Shown: positions 1-8,543 of the stretch, piece after piece
Layout: each line of letters starts with the position of its first letter
How positions within the stretch are numbered: position 1 is the stretch's first letter
NCBI GenBank assembly: GCA_002255925.1
Contig: NKIH01000001.1
Location: forward strand, 558,001-622,000
DNA: 64,000 bases
Reading direction: 5' to 3'
From: Burkholderiales bacterium PBB6
Lineage (GTDB): Bacteria; Pseudomonadota; Gammaproteobacteria; Burkholderiales; Burkholderiaceae_C
Made by a program: the position numbers and the translations under genes
The notes under the pieces: generated by a model
Database searches by the model: none
What the model saw: only the letters and a program-made list of their open reading frames with translations
Told to the model about the DNA's origin: nothing

Positions 1-260
1 CCGCTTTCCTGCTGGCTGCCAGCGCACTGGCCCTGGCCACCGCTGCTGGCGCTGTCGAAGCCCCGAAGGGCTCGTCGGGCAAGGCCGTCGGCGCTGCTGA
101 CACCGTGCATTGCTACAACGTCCACGACTGCAAGGGCAACAGCGACTGCAAGACCGCCGAGCACGCCTGCAAGGGCCAGAACGCCTGCAAGGGCCACGGC
201 TTCAAGGCTGTTACCGCCAAGGCCTGCTTCGACCAGAAGGGCACCATCGGCGATCTGTGA
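1..260 (+). CDS. bufA2: BufA2-like bufferin precursor (5' end cut by window)
   Basis: Open from the window edge (codons begin at base 3) to the TGA at 258-260. What remains is the end of an Ala/Leu-rich signal peptide, a short linker and a Cys-rich core with six cysteines spaced C-x5-C-x5-C-x6-C-x5-C-x12-C, including repeated ACKG blocks. This is the layout of BufA2-type precursors of bufferins, ribosomally made and modified peptides exported to the periplasm that bind copper. The DUF692/DUF2063 gene directly downstream is the expected maturation partner. In the family, a DUF692 enzyme converts core cysteines to 5-thiooxazoles. The start codon and any bufA1 (DUF2282) gene would lie upstream of this window. 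The family call is from recognition of the Cys pattern and context. Confidence 0.8.
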   Translation, partial: AFLLAASALALATAAGAVEAPKGSSGKAVGAADTVHCYNVHDCKGNSDCKTAEHACKGQNACKGHGFKAVTAKACFDQKGTIGDL

Positions 261-276
261 TGTGCTGATGCTTCCA

Positions 277-306
277 GGCCTCCCGCACCTTCGGGAGGCC
301 CGTTTT
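277..306 (+). terminator. Hairpin with T-run between bufA2 and bufBC
   Basis: GGCCTCCCG (277-285) pairs perfectly with CGGGAGGCC (292-300) across a 6-nt loop and is followed by CGTTTT. It sits in the 61-bp gap between the peptide gene and the enzyme gene. It is therefore probably a partial terminator that keeps the structural peptide more abundant than its modifying enzyme, a common arrangement in RiPP operons. Confidence 0.75.
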
Positions 307-321
307 CCTTGAAAGCCCGTC

Positions 322-2004
322 ATGCAGCCACTTCCGCTGGCCCCCGGCCCCCACCGCGTTTCGCCAGGTTTTGGTCTGGGCCTTCGCACGCCCCATTACG
401 CTGACTTTCTGGCGGGCCGCCAAGCGGTGGACTGGCTGGAAGTCATCACCGACAACTTTCTGGTGGACGGCGGCAAGCCGCTTGTCATGCTGGACACCTT
501 CCGGCGCGACTACCCCATCGCCCTGCACGGCGTGGCCATGTCACTGGGCTCAGCTGATGGCGTGGACACGGCCTATCTGCGGCGCGTGAAGCAACTCGCT
601 GATCGCATCGACGCGATGTGGGTGTCCGACCACCTCTGCTGGACCGGCCCGCTCGGCCAGCCCCTGCATGATCTTTACCCGCTGCCCTACACCGAAGAGT
701 GCGCCCGGCTGCTGGTGAACAACATCCGCCAGGCGCAAGACGCGCTGGGCCGCCGCCTGGTGCTGGAGAACGTGTCGAGCTACGTGCGCTTCAGCGCCTC
801 GGGTGTCAGTGAATGGGACTTCCTGGCGCACCTGGCCGTTGAGGCCGATTGCGAGCTGCTGGTGGACGTCAACAACATCTACGTCAGCAGCGTCAACCAC
901 GGCTTCGACCCTGTTGAATACCTGCGCGCGCTGCCTGCCCAGCGGGTGCGGCAGATTCACCTCGCAGGCCATTCGCGCAGCGGCGATTTCATCATCGACA
1001 CCCACGACCACCCGGTGTGCCCGGAGGTGTGGGCGCTCTATGCCCAGGCGTGTGTGCTCTACGGCCCGACGGCCACCATGATCGAGCGCGACGACCACAT
1101 CCCGCCGTTGCCTGAACTGCTGGCCGAGCTGCAGCACGCGCGCGATGTGGCCGATGCGCACGGCGCCGTGAATGCCGCGCCTGGTCAAGCCCGCGGGCCT
1201 GCATTGCGATTCCCGCCGGCGGCTGCATCGGCCAATCCGCTGGCGCTGGGGCCAACCCAGCAACTGATGGCCGGCTTGGTGCTGGGCCCGCAACCCGACC
1301 ACGTGCCCGCCGCGCTGGACGCACCCGGCCCCCTGCCTGCGCTGCGTGGCCTGGAGATTTATCACAACGCCTACCGCAGCCGCTTGGTGGAGGTGCTGGC
1401 CGACCACTACGCCAAGACCCTGCTCTACACCGGCAGCGACACCTTTGACGAACTGGCGCGCGACTACGTTGAGCGGCACGCGCCCCAAGGCCATCACCTG
1501 GGCCGCTATGGCGACCAATTTGCCGCGCACCTGGCGCAGGCCTACCCCAGCTACCCCGCGCTGCATGAGCTGGCCGAACTGGAGTGGGCCTTGCGCGCCG
1601 TGTTCGACGCAGCCGACCAGCCGGCGTGGGACTTGGCACGGGTGCAGCGCATGGGCGCCGACGCCTGCCTGACCCAATGGCCGGTGCTGCACTCAACCGT
1701 GCGCTTCCGCACCCAACGCACCAACGCGATCGCCATCTGGAAGGCCATTGCCGACGATGTGGACGTGCCCGAGGCGCACCTGCGCGATCAGCCCACCACC
1801 GTGATCGTCTGGCGCTGGGGCCTGCAGCCGCATTTCAGTGGCCTGGACGCGGACGAAGCTGAGTTCCTGCAGGCCTTGGCTGCGCCCGAGCGCAGCATTG
1901 CCGACGTCGCTGAAACACAGATGGCCAACCAGCGGCTCAGTGACCCGGCGAAGCTGGGGCAGTGGCTGCATCGGTGGTGGGAGCAGGAGTTGTTGCGGGC
2001 TTGA
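322..2004 (+). CDS. Fused bufferin maturation protein: DUF692 (BufB) + DUF2063 (BufC)
   Basis: 560 aa, nearly twice the length of either usual component. Residues about 15-280 are a DUF692 multinuclear iron oxidase (MbnB/TglH/BufB family). Visible candidate metal ligands are His69 (LHGV), His104 (SDHLCW), Glu149 (LENVSS), Asp182/Asn184 (VDVNN), His213 (IHLAGH), Asp226/His228 (DTHDH) and Glu255 (IERDDH). A Pro/Ala-rich linker (about 285-330) leads to a DUF2063 domain (about 340-560, with [13 protein letters not shown] and the [10 protein letters not shown] helix), the RiPP-recognising partner normally encoded separately as bufC/tglI/mbnC. Expected role: oxidative modification of BufA cysteines in the cytoplasm before export. 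The ATG at 322 follows the intergenic hairpin. The gene ends 11 bp from the convergent hipA gene. Family assignment is firm; the substrate is inferred from context. Confidence 0.88.
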   Translation: MQPLPLAPGPHRVSPGFGLGLRTPHYADFLAGRQAVDWLEVITDNFLVDGGKPLVMLDTFRRDYPIALHGVAMSLGSADGVDTAYLRRVKQLADRIDAMWVSDHLCWTGPLGQPLHDLYPLPYTEECARLLVNNIRQAQDALGRRLVLENVSSYVRFSASGVSEWDFLAHLAVEADCELLVDVNNIYVSSVNHGFDPVEYLRALPAQRVRQIHLAGHSRSGDFIIDTHDHPVCPEVWALYAQACVLYGPTATMIERDDHIPPLPELLAELQHARDVADAHGAVNAAPGQARGPALRFPPAAASANPLALGPTQQLMAGLVLGPQPDHVPAALDAPGPLPALRGLEIYHNAYRSRLVEVLADHYAKTLLYTGSDTFDELARDYVERHAPQGHHLGRYGDQFAAHLAQAYPSYPALHELAELEWALRAVFDAADQPAWDLARVQRMGADACLTQWPVLHSTVRFRTQRTNAIAIWKAIADDVDVPEAHLRDQPTTVIVWRWGLQPHFSGLDADEAEFLQALAAPERSIADVAETQMANQRLSDPAKLGQWLHRWWEQELLRA

Positions 2005-2015
2005 GCCTCAAGGCG

Positions 2016-3419
2016 CTACAAGAACTTGGCCTTGACCTTGGTGGCTTCGTCAACGAGCGCGACCAACCTCGCGGCCTGCCCGACCACGAAATCACGGAGT
2101 TGAGCCGCAAAGGCGCGCTCACTTTCGTCGACGTACTCCTCTGCCAGGGCCTGCGCGGGCGCGTGTTCCACCACCAGCTTGGCCAGCCGCGTCGCCTCGC
2201 GTTTCAACAGTTTTCTGTCGATGCCGCACCGTTGTGCAAAGTCTGCCAACTGAAAAGCGCCTACCTCTTCCAGCAAGAAGGCGTCGCCCCAGGCCATGGC
2301 CAGCTCATGGCTGATGCCGGCGTACTGAACCACGCTGACCAGGTCATACCAAGGTGCTGGCTCAAGACCCTCGCGGCTGACGAAGAATGAAAAGTTCTTG
2401 CCGTGCGCGTCGCAATTGCCAATGAGGAACTGGAACAAGGCCCACCGAAGCAGGGTCATGCGGGCCGCGGCCTTGTTGATGGTTTGGTCAACGCGCTCAA
2501 ACAGCATCTCGAAGCTCACGCCCTCGCGGATGTGGCGTACATGCTCGCCATTCCCGAGGTTCCGCTCGTACTTGCCGCTCTCTGGCAGATCAGAAGCTTG
2601 GGCCGCGTCGATGATGTGCAGGCGCCGCACGGAAGGCGCACTGCTGCCGTGGGCTGCGCCCGCGGCTGCGCCTTGCACGAGCTCACGGTCGAAGCGACGA
2701 ACGACGAGCACCGGCCTCGGCGTTCGATAGATGCTGACTTCGGCAACAGGCAGATTCATGCGCCGCGCCAGACACATGCAGAAGTGCTCATTGACGACCA
2801 AGTGCGGCGTGATCGGACGAGCCGGATCGGGCTTCAGGATGTGCGTGGAGGCCAAAGGTGGCTCAACGAGAAACAGGCGCCCGCCGTCGATCAAAGGCCG
2901 GTCAAGGTAGACCATCAACTTGTCCTGCACACCGGCAATGGACATGCGCACCTTGCCGTCCCAAACCGCCAGCGGCATCTGGTCGAGCGAGGCCAACCGC
3001 TGGTCCAGTTCTTCACGGGTGACTTCACGCGCGGGTTTGGCGGCCACGGCGGGCGGCACGTCATCCGAGCGCCAGAACCGGAACGCCCCGGTCGTCTCTG
3101 TGCCGAGGGCGGTGATGAGCGCGTAGATGTTCGACTTCGAGATGCGGTAGGTTGTGGCCGTGACGTCGAGCGCGCGGCCTTCAGGCAGCAGGTTCTCCAC
3201 GAAGCGCTTCACGCTACCAACGGCATAGCCGCCGCTCAAAGGCTGAAATGGCAGAGCGGGAGACAGCGGAAATGAGTTCGGCGCGGCCATCCAATCCGGG
3301 TCGTAATCCAGTGACCACCGGTCGTTCAGCGCGTCGTAGCCCAAGGTCGCGACCTTCCGGTCATCTGCCCAAAGGTGCAGCGCATGCGGGGCAGCGGCAA
3401 CGTCAGCTGGATCGGTCAT
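2016..3419 (-). CDS. hipA: HipA-type serine/threonine kinase toxin
   Basis: 467 aa. An N-terminal HipA-N1/couple_hipA domain (about 12-115) precedes the kinase core. SIAGVQDKL (160-168) is the phosphate-binding segment, Lys196 (ILKPDP) the probable ATP lysine, GNCDAHGKN (334-342) the catalytic loop with Asp337 and Asn342, and WYDLVS (357-362) supplies the metal-binding Asp. HipA kinases phosphorylate translation factors such as glutamyl-tRNA synthetase and stop growth; the target here is unknown. All catalytic residues are present, so an active toxin is expected. It is the second gene of a hipBA operon, joined to hipB by a 4-bp ATGA overlap, and it converges with bufBC with an 11-bp gap. Confidence 0.93.
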   Translation of the reverse strand: MTDPADVAAAPHALHLWADDRKVATLGYDALNDRWSLDYDPDWMAAPNSFPLSPALPFQPLSGGYAVGSVKRFVENLLPEGRALDVTATTYRISKSNIYALITALGTETTGAFRFWRSDDVPPAVAAKPAREVTREELDQRLASLDQMPLAVWDGKVRMSIAGVQDKLMVYLDRPLIDGGRLFLVEPPLASTHILKPDPARPITPHLVVNEHFCMCLARRMNLPVAEVSIYRTPRPVLVVRRFDRELVQGAAAGAAHGSSAPSVRRLHIIDAAQASDLPESGKYERNLGNGEHVRHIREGVSFEMLFERVDQTINKAAARMTLLRWALFQFLIGNCDAHGKNFSFFVSREGLEPAPWYDLVSVVQYAGISHELAMAWGDAFLLEEVGAFQLADFAQRCGIDRKLLKREATRLAKLVVEHAPAQALAEEYVDESERAFAAQLRDFVVGQAARLVALVDEATKVKAKFL

Positions 3420-3715
3420 GGCTGCTCCGGCTGGTGGGCGCTGTCGCGCGTGATGGACTGCATCGCCGGATGGTTCTTCGGGCCCAGCACGAGCGTGAGA
3501 CCAAGGCTGTCCAGCACAGCCAGCAGTTTGTCCAGCCGCACCGAGCCTTTGCTGTTCTCCAGGCGCGAGAGCAGATCCACCGAGACACCGCTCAACGCGG
3601 CCGCATCATCAATGCGCAGCGACTGTGCACGTCGACGTTGGCGGATGACCGGACCCAGCGCATTCGCGTCAGTGAGGCGCAAGAGCTCGGGCGAGACGGG
3701 GGCGCTGGGCGTCAT
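3416..3715 (-). CDS. hipB: HipB-type antitoxin, XRE-family DNA-binding protein
   Basis: 99 aa. Residues about 20-76 form an XRE/Cro-type helix-turn-helix with LRIDDAAALSGVSVDLLSR as the recognition region and a conserved RLENSKGSVRLDKLLAVLDSL-like tail. The protein should neutralise HipA and repress its own operon. Its ATG (3713-3715) lies inside one copy of the 12-bp repeat ATTTCGGAATTC, which appears twice more, inverted, upstream; this is the expected arrangement for HipB autoregulation. It overlaps hipA by 4 bp, so the two are translationally coupled with the antitoxin first. Confidence 0.9.
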   Translation of the reverse strand: MTPSAPVSPELLRLTDANALGPVIRQRRRAQSLRIDDAAALSGVSVDLLSRLENSKGSVRLDKLLAVLDSLGLTLVLGPKNHPAMQSITRDSAHQPEQP

Positions 3716-3832
3716 TTCGGAATTCCCGGGATGGTGGGCGAGAGGAGCGCCGGTGGGAGGCGTGTTCCTTGAATTCCGAAATCATGACATATGTAAGCAA
3801 CTTCGACGCGAGAATTCATGGAATTCCGAAAT
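3714..3832. promoter_or_regulatory. Three-copy operator-like repeat upstream of hipBA
   Basis: ATTTCGGAATTC at 3714-3725 overlaps the hipB start codon. Its exact reverse complement GAATTCCGAAAT occurs at 3771-3782 and again at 3821-3832. A 12-bp exact match in three places within 119 bp is not chance. Copies 1 and 2 face each other with 45 bp between them; copy 3 repeats copy 2 with a 38-bp gap. These are the likely HipB binding sites over the hipBA promoter. The third copy may also influence the plus-strand helicase gene. Confidence 0.75.
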
Positions 3833-4155
3833 TTGGGCCTCTGGTTAGCGCTCCGTCAGAGGTCGGCAACGATCGCGCGGACCCGGCGCGGCGTCCAACG
3901 GTGACAACGAATCGAGGTGCGTACGGAGCAAGCTGCCGCCTGTGCAAGGAGCTTGCCTTGGGCGCCTGAAACGCTTTGCGAACGGCCAAAGACGCTTCGT
4001 GAACTTGACCGTCAGCTCACCCCCTCGCTGTAGCCAGATAAACAGGCACAGGTCTTCATGCAGGTCTGGCACTTTGCGGATAGCATCTGCCGCAATGGTA
4101 TCTCGGCAAAAGCTGAGATTTATCCTAATATCAAATAGCAGGGCGGAGAGAAAAA
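3833..4155. other. Gene-poor AT-richer leader region before the helicase gene
   Basis: Together with the operator block, the 440 bp between hipB (3715) and the helicase ATG (4156) contains no convincing coding sequence. Short open frames here show no recognisable features. A hairpin lies at 4101-4118 (TCTCGGC / GCTGAGA around AAAA, one G-U pair) followed by TTTATCC; it could be a weak terminator or a protein-binding dyad. The stretch from about 4090 to 4155 is clearly AT-richer than the surrounding DNA and should hold the promoter of the helicase gene. Confidence 0.5.
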
Positions 4156-7100
4156 ATGGCCAGTGTGTTGCCTGACGGCCGGTACGACCTATTGCTGACC
4201 GAAGGGCTGTCGAAACTGATCGACGGTCTCGATGCGAAGCGCTCTGATGTTGAGTTAATCAAGGGTGACGCGGCGAACCTGCTAGCCGATGAGCTCGCCA
4301 GACAAATCTCAAAGGCACTGGAAGATGTGTCTGGAAATGGTTCTGAGCAGGCTCACCAACAACTTGAATTGGTCAATGGACTTCTGGTCGCCCTGAGGCG
4401 GCGTTTATCGCCCATCAGTGCCGACAAATTAGCGGAAACTGAAGGGGAGGTCATTAACTTGATCTCATCGCCGCTCCGTGTTCTGCGTGCAGTGCAGCGG
4501 AATCAGCAGTTCACCACGCCGCCGGAATTAGGGCTGTCCATACCTTGGCTGTTTACGGCAGGCAAGGGCTCGCCTTCTTTGTTGCAGGAGATTCGGCGTG
4601 AGCTGGCATCCAGCGACAGCGTTGATATCTTAGTCAGCTTCATTACCGTTTCTGGGGTACGAAAGCTTCAAGATGTCTTGCGGCAAATCACTGCGATGGG
4701 GGCGTCGTTCGAAGGCCGTGAAGAAGCCAAACTGAAGATTCGTATCTTAACGACGACCTATACCGGTGCCACTGAGGCGAGAGCGCTTGATGAACTGGCC
4801 AGCCTTCCTGGCTGTGAGGTTCGAGTTTCGCTTGATGGGAGACGAACTAGACTGCATGCCAAGGCTTGGATCTTTCATCGCAAGACCGGCTTTGGATCTG
4901 CCTACGTGGGTAGTGCGAATTTGTCAGGTGCAGCACTATCCGGTGGGCTGGAGTGGACGGTCAAGATGACGCAGCGCGCGCAAGAACCGATCTTTGCGCG
5001 TGCGGTTGCTCACTTCGAAACACTGTGGGCAGATGCCGAGTTCCAGCGGTACGACCCCAGCAACGAAGAGCATAGGCGTGCGCTGATACAAGCCCTGGGG
5101 CAACAGTCATTCGCAGGGGGCTCTCAAACTGCCGTCAGCTTCTTCGACCTAGTACCAAAGAGCTATCAGTCTGAAATGCTGGAGCAACTGGCTTCGGAAC
5201 GAGCGCTCGGTCGTAACCGTAACTTGCTGGTTGCCGCAACCGGAACAGGCAAGACGATGGTGGCTGCTTTCGATTACCGGATTACTTGCCGAACAGTTGG
5301 GGGTCAACCGGGTCTCTTGTTCGTCGCACATCGTGAGGAAATTCTGCAGCAGGCACTGCGCACTTATCGCGAAGTGCTGCGCGACCCTGAATTTGGCCAG
5401 TTATTGACTGGCCGACACGAGCCAACCAATTTCCGGCACATCTTCGCCACCATTGATAGCCTATCAAGTCGCGATTTGGTCAACACGCTCGGCGAGACTT
5501 ACTGGCATACCGTCGTCGTGGACGAGTGCCATCGACTGGGTGCTGAGCGCTTGAATGCATTTGCTACCACCATTCGGCCGGACATCTTTTTGGGCCTGAC
5601 TGCGACACCTGAGCGTAGCGATGGACAGCCAATTTCCCAGCACTTTCAGTCTCGACCAGACGGAAGCCCGGCGGTGGAGTTACGACTGTGGCACGCACTG
5701 GATCTTCAGCTATTGGCTCCCTTTGAGTACTACGCCTGCGACGACGCGACGGATTTTTCTTCAGTGCCTTGGGATAAGCCTGGCGAGCGGGATGCCCTTG
5801 ATGTCCTCGTCACAGGTAACGACGTCAGAGCCAAGTTGGTGGTGAATGAATGGCGGAGACTCGCAGCAGACGCGAGAAACTCGCGTGCCATCGTTTTTTG
5901 CGTGTCCGTCAAACACGCTGAGTTCATGACCAGTTGCCTCAATCGCGCTGGATTGCCTGCAGCATGCGTTGTCGGCAGCACAGACATGGACGAGCGGCGC
6001 AAGGCGCCAGCACGCTTGGAAAGCGGTGAGCTCTGCGCGTTGGTCACGGTAGATCTCTACAACGAGGGCGTCGACTTACCCATGGTCGATACCTTGCTCC
6101 TGCTACGCCCCACCCAAAGTCCGGTTCTTTTTCAGCAGCAAATTGGGCGCGGACTTCGGCTGTCAAAGGATAAAGAGAGTTGTTTGGTGCTGGATTTCGT
6201 GGGGCAGCATCGCGCCGATTTCAGATTTGATCGACTACTTTCTGGTTTGACAGGGTTGTCTAGGCGCGAGTTGCTCGATGGGGTTGGCGAGGGATTTGGG
6301 AGCTTGCCGCCTGGCTGTCATATTCACTTGCAGCCAAAGACGCGAGAACAGGTGTTGAATGGATTAAGGACATTAACGACGCAGAATTGGCGGCGCCTGA
6401 CCACCGAGCTTCAAACGTACGTAGCGTTGAAAGGTCGGACGGACATTCGTCTGTCAGACTTTCTACGAGAGCAAGCGTTGGACCTGGATGATGTCTATCG
6501 CTCGAGTACTGGTTCGGCGAAAAGCGGATGGACAGCGCTGCGGCGAGAAGCTGGCCTCTTGGCGTCTGAGCCTGGACCTGAGGAGGCCTACTTCAGTCGT
6601 CGTTTCGGGGATCTCTTGCATATCGATGATCCCGTCCGATTGGCCACCTTGGCTGATGTTGCTGCACCTAACTATTCCCCTTTGACGCTGGACACCACTG
6701 CAAGCATTGCCGCACAGATGTTGGCCTATCAAGTTGATGGCCAGCATTCGCAGATTGCTGACCATCAAGAGTTCACTCGGCGAATTCATGACCATCCGTC
6801 GATTGCCGCGGAATTGGCGGAATTGACGGCGATGTTGCAGTCGCGCGCGACATTGGGCGCCTCGCGGATCGCGGGTCTGGAAGACACGCCACTGTGCCTA
6901 CACGCTGCGTATGGCATCCGCGAAATTTTGACTGCGGTGGGTTGGTGGACCTCAACTCGGCGAGTTCCCACTCAAGCAGGGGTATTGGCACTGGCGAAGC
7001 GTAAAGTCGAGCTGCTTTTTGTGACTCTCGACAAGAGTGAGGGTTATCACGACGGCATCGCCTACCGGGACTACGCGATAAGTACGGACAGATTCCACTG

Positions 7101-7341
7101 GCAATCTCAAAACTCGGCCGGGCCCGACACCAATAATGGTCGCCGATACATTGAAAGTGCAACCAATGGCTGGCAGTTTCAACTCTTTGTCCGGCAGAAG
7201 AAGGGCACTCCCTACAGGGCCTGCGGACGAGTGCAGATGGTTTCAGTAGAGGGCGATCGTCCAATGAGTATCGAGTGGCGGTTGGAGTCGCCGTTGTCTG
7301 CGGCTTTGTTTCGGGAGTTCAGCGTTTTGCGTGCCGCTTGA
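4156..7341 (+). CDS. PLD-nuclease / SF2 helicase / DUF3427 protein (probable defence gene)
   Basis: 1061 aa, preceded by GGCGGAGAG. An N-terminal helical region (about 1-125) is followed by a phospholipase-D-type nuclease domain (about 130-300) with the HAK signature at 234-236 and a downstream VGSANLSGAAL segment. The SF2 helicase core has Walker A TGTGKT (362-367), a DECH Walker B (456-459), GLTATP (480-485), EGVDLP and QIGRGLR (662-668). The C-terminal half (about 780-1055) matches DUF3427, with FVTLDKSEGYHDG, YRDYAIS, FHWQSQN and LFVRQKK. Proteins of this architecture are scattered among genomes and sit in defence and restriction-like islands; the likely job is recognition and cutting of foreign nucleic acid. 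Its base composition is visibly less GC-rich than its neighbours and it adjoins hipBA, which indicates horizontal acquisition. It resembles Mokosh type II in pairing helicase with PLD, but the helicase class and domain order differ. Confidence 0.87.
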   Translation: MASVLPDGRYDLLLTEGLSKLIDGLDAKRSDVELIKGDAANLLADELARQISKALEDVSGNGSEQAHQQLELVNGLLVALRRRLSPISADKLAETEGEVINLISSPLRVLRAVQRNQQFTTPPELGLSIPWLFTAGKGSPSLLQEIRRELASSDSVDILVSFITVSGVRKLQDVLRQITAMGASFEGREEAKLKIRILTTTYTGATEARALDELASLPGCEVRVSLDGRRTRLHAKAWIFHRKTGFGSAYVGSANLSGAALSGGLEWTVKMTQRAQEPIFARAVAHFETLWADAEFQRYDPSNEEHRRALIQALGQQSFAGGSQTAVSFFDLVPKSYQSEMLEQLASERALGRNRNLLVAATGTGKTMVAAFDYRITCRTVGGQPGLLFVAHREEILQQALRTYREVLRDPEFGQLLTGRHEPTNFRHIFATIDSLSSRDLVNTLGETYWHTVVVDECHRLGAERLNAFATTIRPDIFLGLTATPERSDGQPISQHFQSRPDGSPAVELRLWHALDLQLLAPFEYYACDDATDFSSVPWDKPGERDALDVLVTGNDVRAKLVVNEWRRLAADARNSRAIVFCVSVKHAEFMTSCLNRAGLPAACVVGSTDMDERRKAPARLESGELCALVTVDLYNEGVDLPMVDTLLLLRPTQSPVLFQQQIGRGLRLSKDKESCLVLDFVGQHRADFRFDRLLSGLTGLSRRELLDGVGEGFGSLPPGCHIHLQPKTREQVLNGLRTLTTQNWRRLTTELQTYVALKGRTDIRLSDFLREQALDLDDVYRSSTGSAKSGWTALRREAGLLASEPGPEEAYFSRRFGDLLHIDDPVRLATLADVAAPNYSPLTLDTTASIAAQMLAYQVDGQHSQIADHQEFTRRIHDHPSIAAELAELTAMLQSRATLGASRIAGLEDTPLCLHAAYGIREILTAVGWWTSTRRVPTQAGVLALAKRKVELLFVTLDKSEGYHDGIAYRDYAISTDRFHWQSQNSAGPDTNNGRRYIESATNGWQFQLFVRQKKGTPYRACGRVQMVSVEGDRPMSIEWRLESPLSAALFREFSVLRAA

Positions 7342-7420
7342 TGCGGGGAATGGCTACATCACGTTGCCTGGCGTGAAGCCTCCAAACGAACGGTCAACCA
7401 ACGTACGCGACACTCCCACC

Positions 7421-8416
7421 ATGCCCCCGCCCGCAACCCGCCTCTGGCCCTCCCTCCCCGCCGCCCGCCACACCCCCCACCCCCGCGTCCCCTTCCAGGT
7501 CGCGCACTTGGGCCAGGTGTTCACCATCGGCAGCATCCCCGCCGCTGAGCAGGCCTGGCTGCTGGCCACCTCCGCCGGGTGGGCCGCCTCCGCCACCATT
7601 CAAACCGCCGCAACAGTGCTCAGCCCCACCGCGTCTGGCGCGTTGTGCCTGAACTTGGCTGCGCCTGAGCGCCAAGCCTGGTTCACCCACATCGGCCTCG
7701 CGCTGCGCCAATCCGGCCGCATCCGCGCCTGGCGCGATGAGCCGTACGCGCTGTTCGCCCTGCCTGGCCACCCACCTGTAGATTTCGGCGCAAGCGCTGA
7801 AACGTCCGCCGCCAACGCCCAGCCGCCCCTGCTCGCCCACATCGAACGTGCCACCGCGCGCTTCTGGGGCAGCCTCACCTTCGGCGCGCATGCCAATGGC
7901 TATGTGGCCGATGCGGCGGGGCGGCCGGTGCAGGTGTGGGTGGCGCGTCGCTCGCTCACCAAGCCCACCGATCCGGGCATGCTCGACAACCTGGTGGGCG
8001 GCGGCGTGCCGCTGGGGCAAACGCCCTCTCAGGCGCTGTTGCGAGAGGCCTGGGAAGAGGCCGGCCTGTTGCCGCACCAGTTGCAGGCGGTGCAGCGCGG
8101 CAGTGCCTTGCACATTGAGGCGGACATTCGTGAAGGCCGGCAGCTGGAGTGGCTGTACGTGTTTGATGTGCCGCTGCCCGCCGGGCTCACGCCCGTCAAT
8201 CAAGACGGGGAGGTGGCCGGGCTGGAATGCCTGCCGGTGGCTGAGGCCCTGGCCCACGCCGCCGCGGGCCGCATGACGACGGATGCGTCATTGGCCATGC
8301 TCGATTTTGGTCTGCGTCACCAGCTGCTGGCGGCTGACGCGCCAGAGGCCACCGCCCTGCGCGCCCTGGCCGTGCCGGCACCTCAGGCCGCGTGGTTCGA
8401 CCCCGCCTGGGGGTGA
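7421..8416 (+). CDS. Nudix hydrolase, DUF4743 / thiamine-pyrophosphokinase-related type
   Basis: 331 aa from the ATG at 7421. An in-frame ATG at 7331 lies inside the helicase gene and would add 30 unrelated residues. Residues about 1-125 resemble the DUF4743 N-terminal domain. The Nudix domain follows, introduced by KPTDPGMLDNLVGGG, a hallmark of the Tnr3/TPK-like branch. The Nudix box spans about 193-215 and keeps REAWEEAG, but the first family Glu is Gln (PLGQ). The yeast relative Tnr3 removes phosphate from oxidised thiamine diphosphate derivatives; the substrate here is not proven. The N-terminus is Pro-rich and poorly conserved. The gene returns to the high GC of the host chromosome after the island. 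Confidence 0.85.
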   Translation: MPPPATRLWPSLPAARHTPHPRVPFQVAHLGQVFTIGSIPAAEQAWLLATSAGWAASATIQTAATVLSPTASGALCLNLAAPERQAWFTHIGLALRQSGRIRAWRDEPYALFALPGHPPVDFGASAETSAANAQPPLLAHIERATARFWGSLTFGAHANGYVADAAGRPVQVWVARRSLTKPTDPGMLDNLVGGGVPLGQTPSQALLREAWEEAGLLPHQLQAVQRGSALHIEADIREGRQLEWLYVFDVPLPAGLTPVNQDGEVAGLECLPVAEALAHAAAGRMTTDASLAMLDFGLRHQLLAADAPEATALRALAVPAPQAAWFDPAWG

Positions 8417-8543
8417 GTTCCTTCAAACCAACTGAACCCCGGCCTCAATTGGGCTGAACCGCGAATCATTGGTGTTTGCAGACACTGGCGTCCTGATTCA
8501 AGTCGGTGTCATTCACGACAGCGACTTTGCAAGGAAGCCCCAA

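Noticed and set aside
3769..4155. Short open frames upstream of the helicase gene
   Set aside because: They overlap the operator repeats or lack ribosome sites and recognisable features.
2005..7420. Integrative element with identifiable ends
   Set aside because: The composition shift and gene content suggest an island, but I found no integrase, tRNA gene or direct repeats at the borders.
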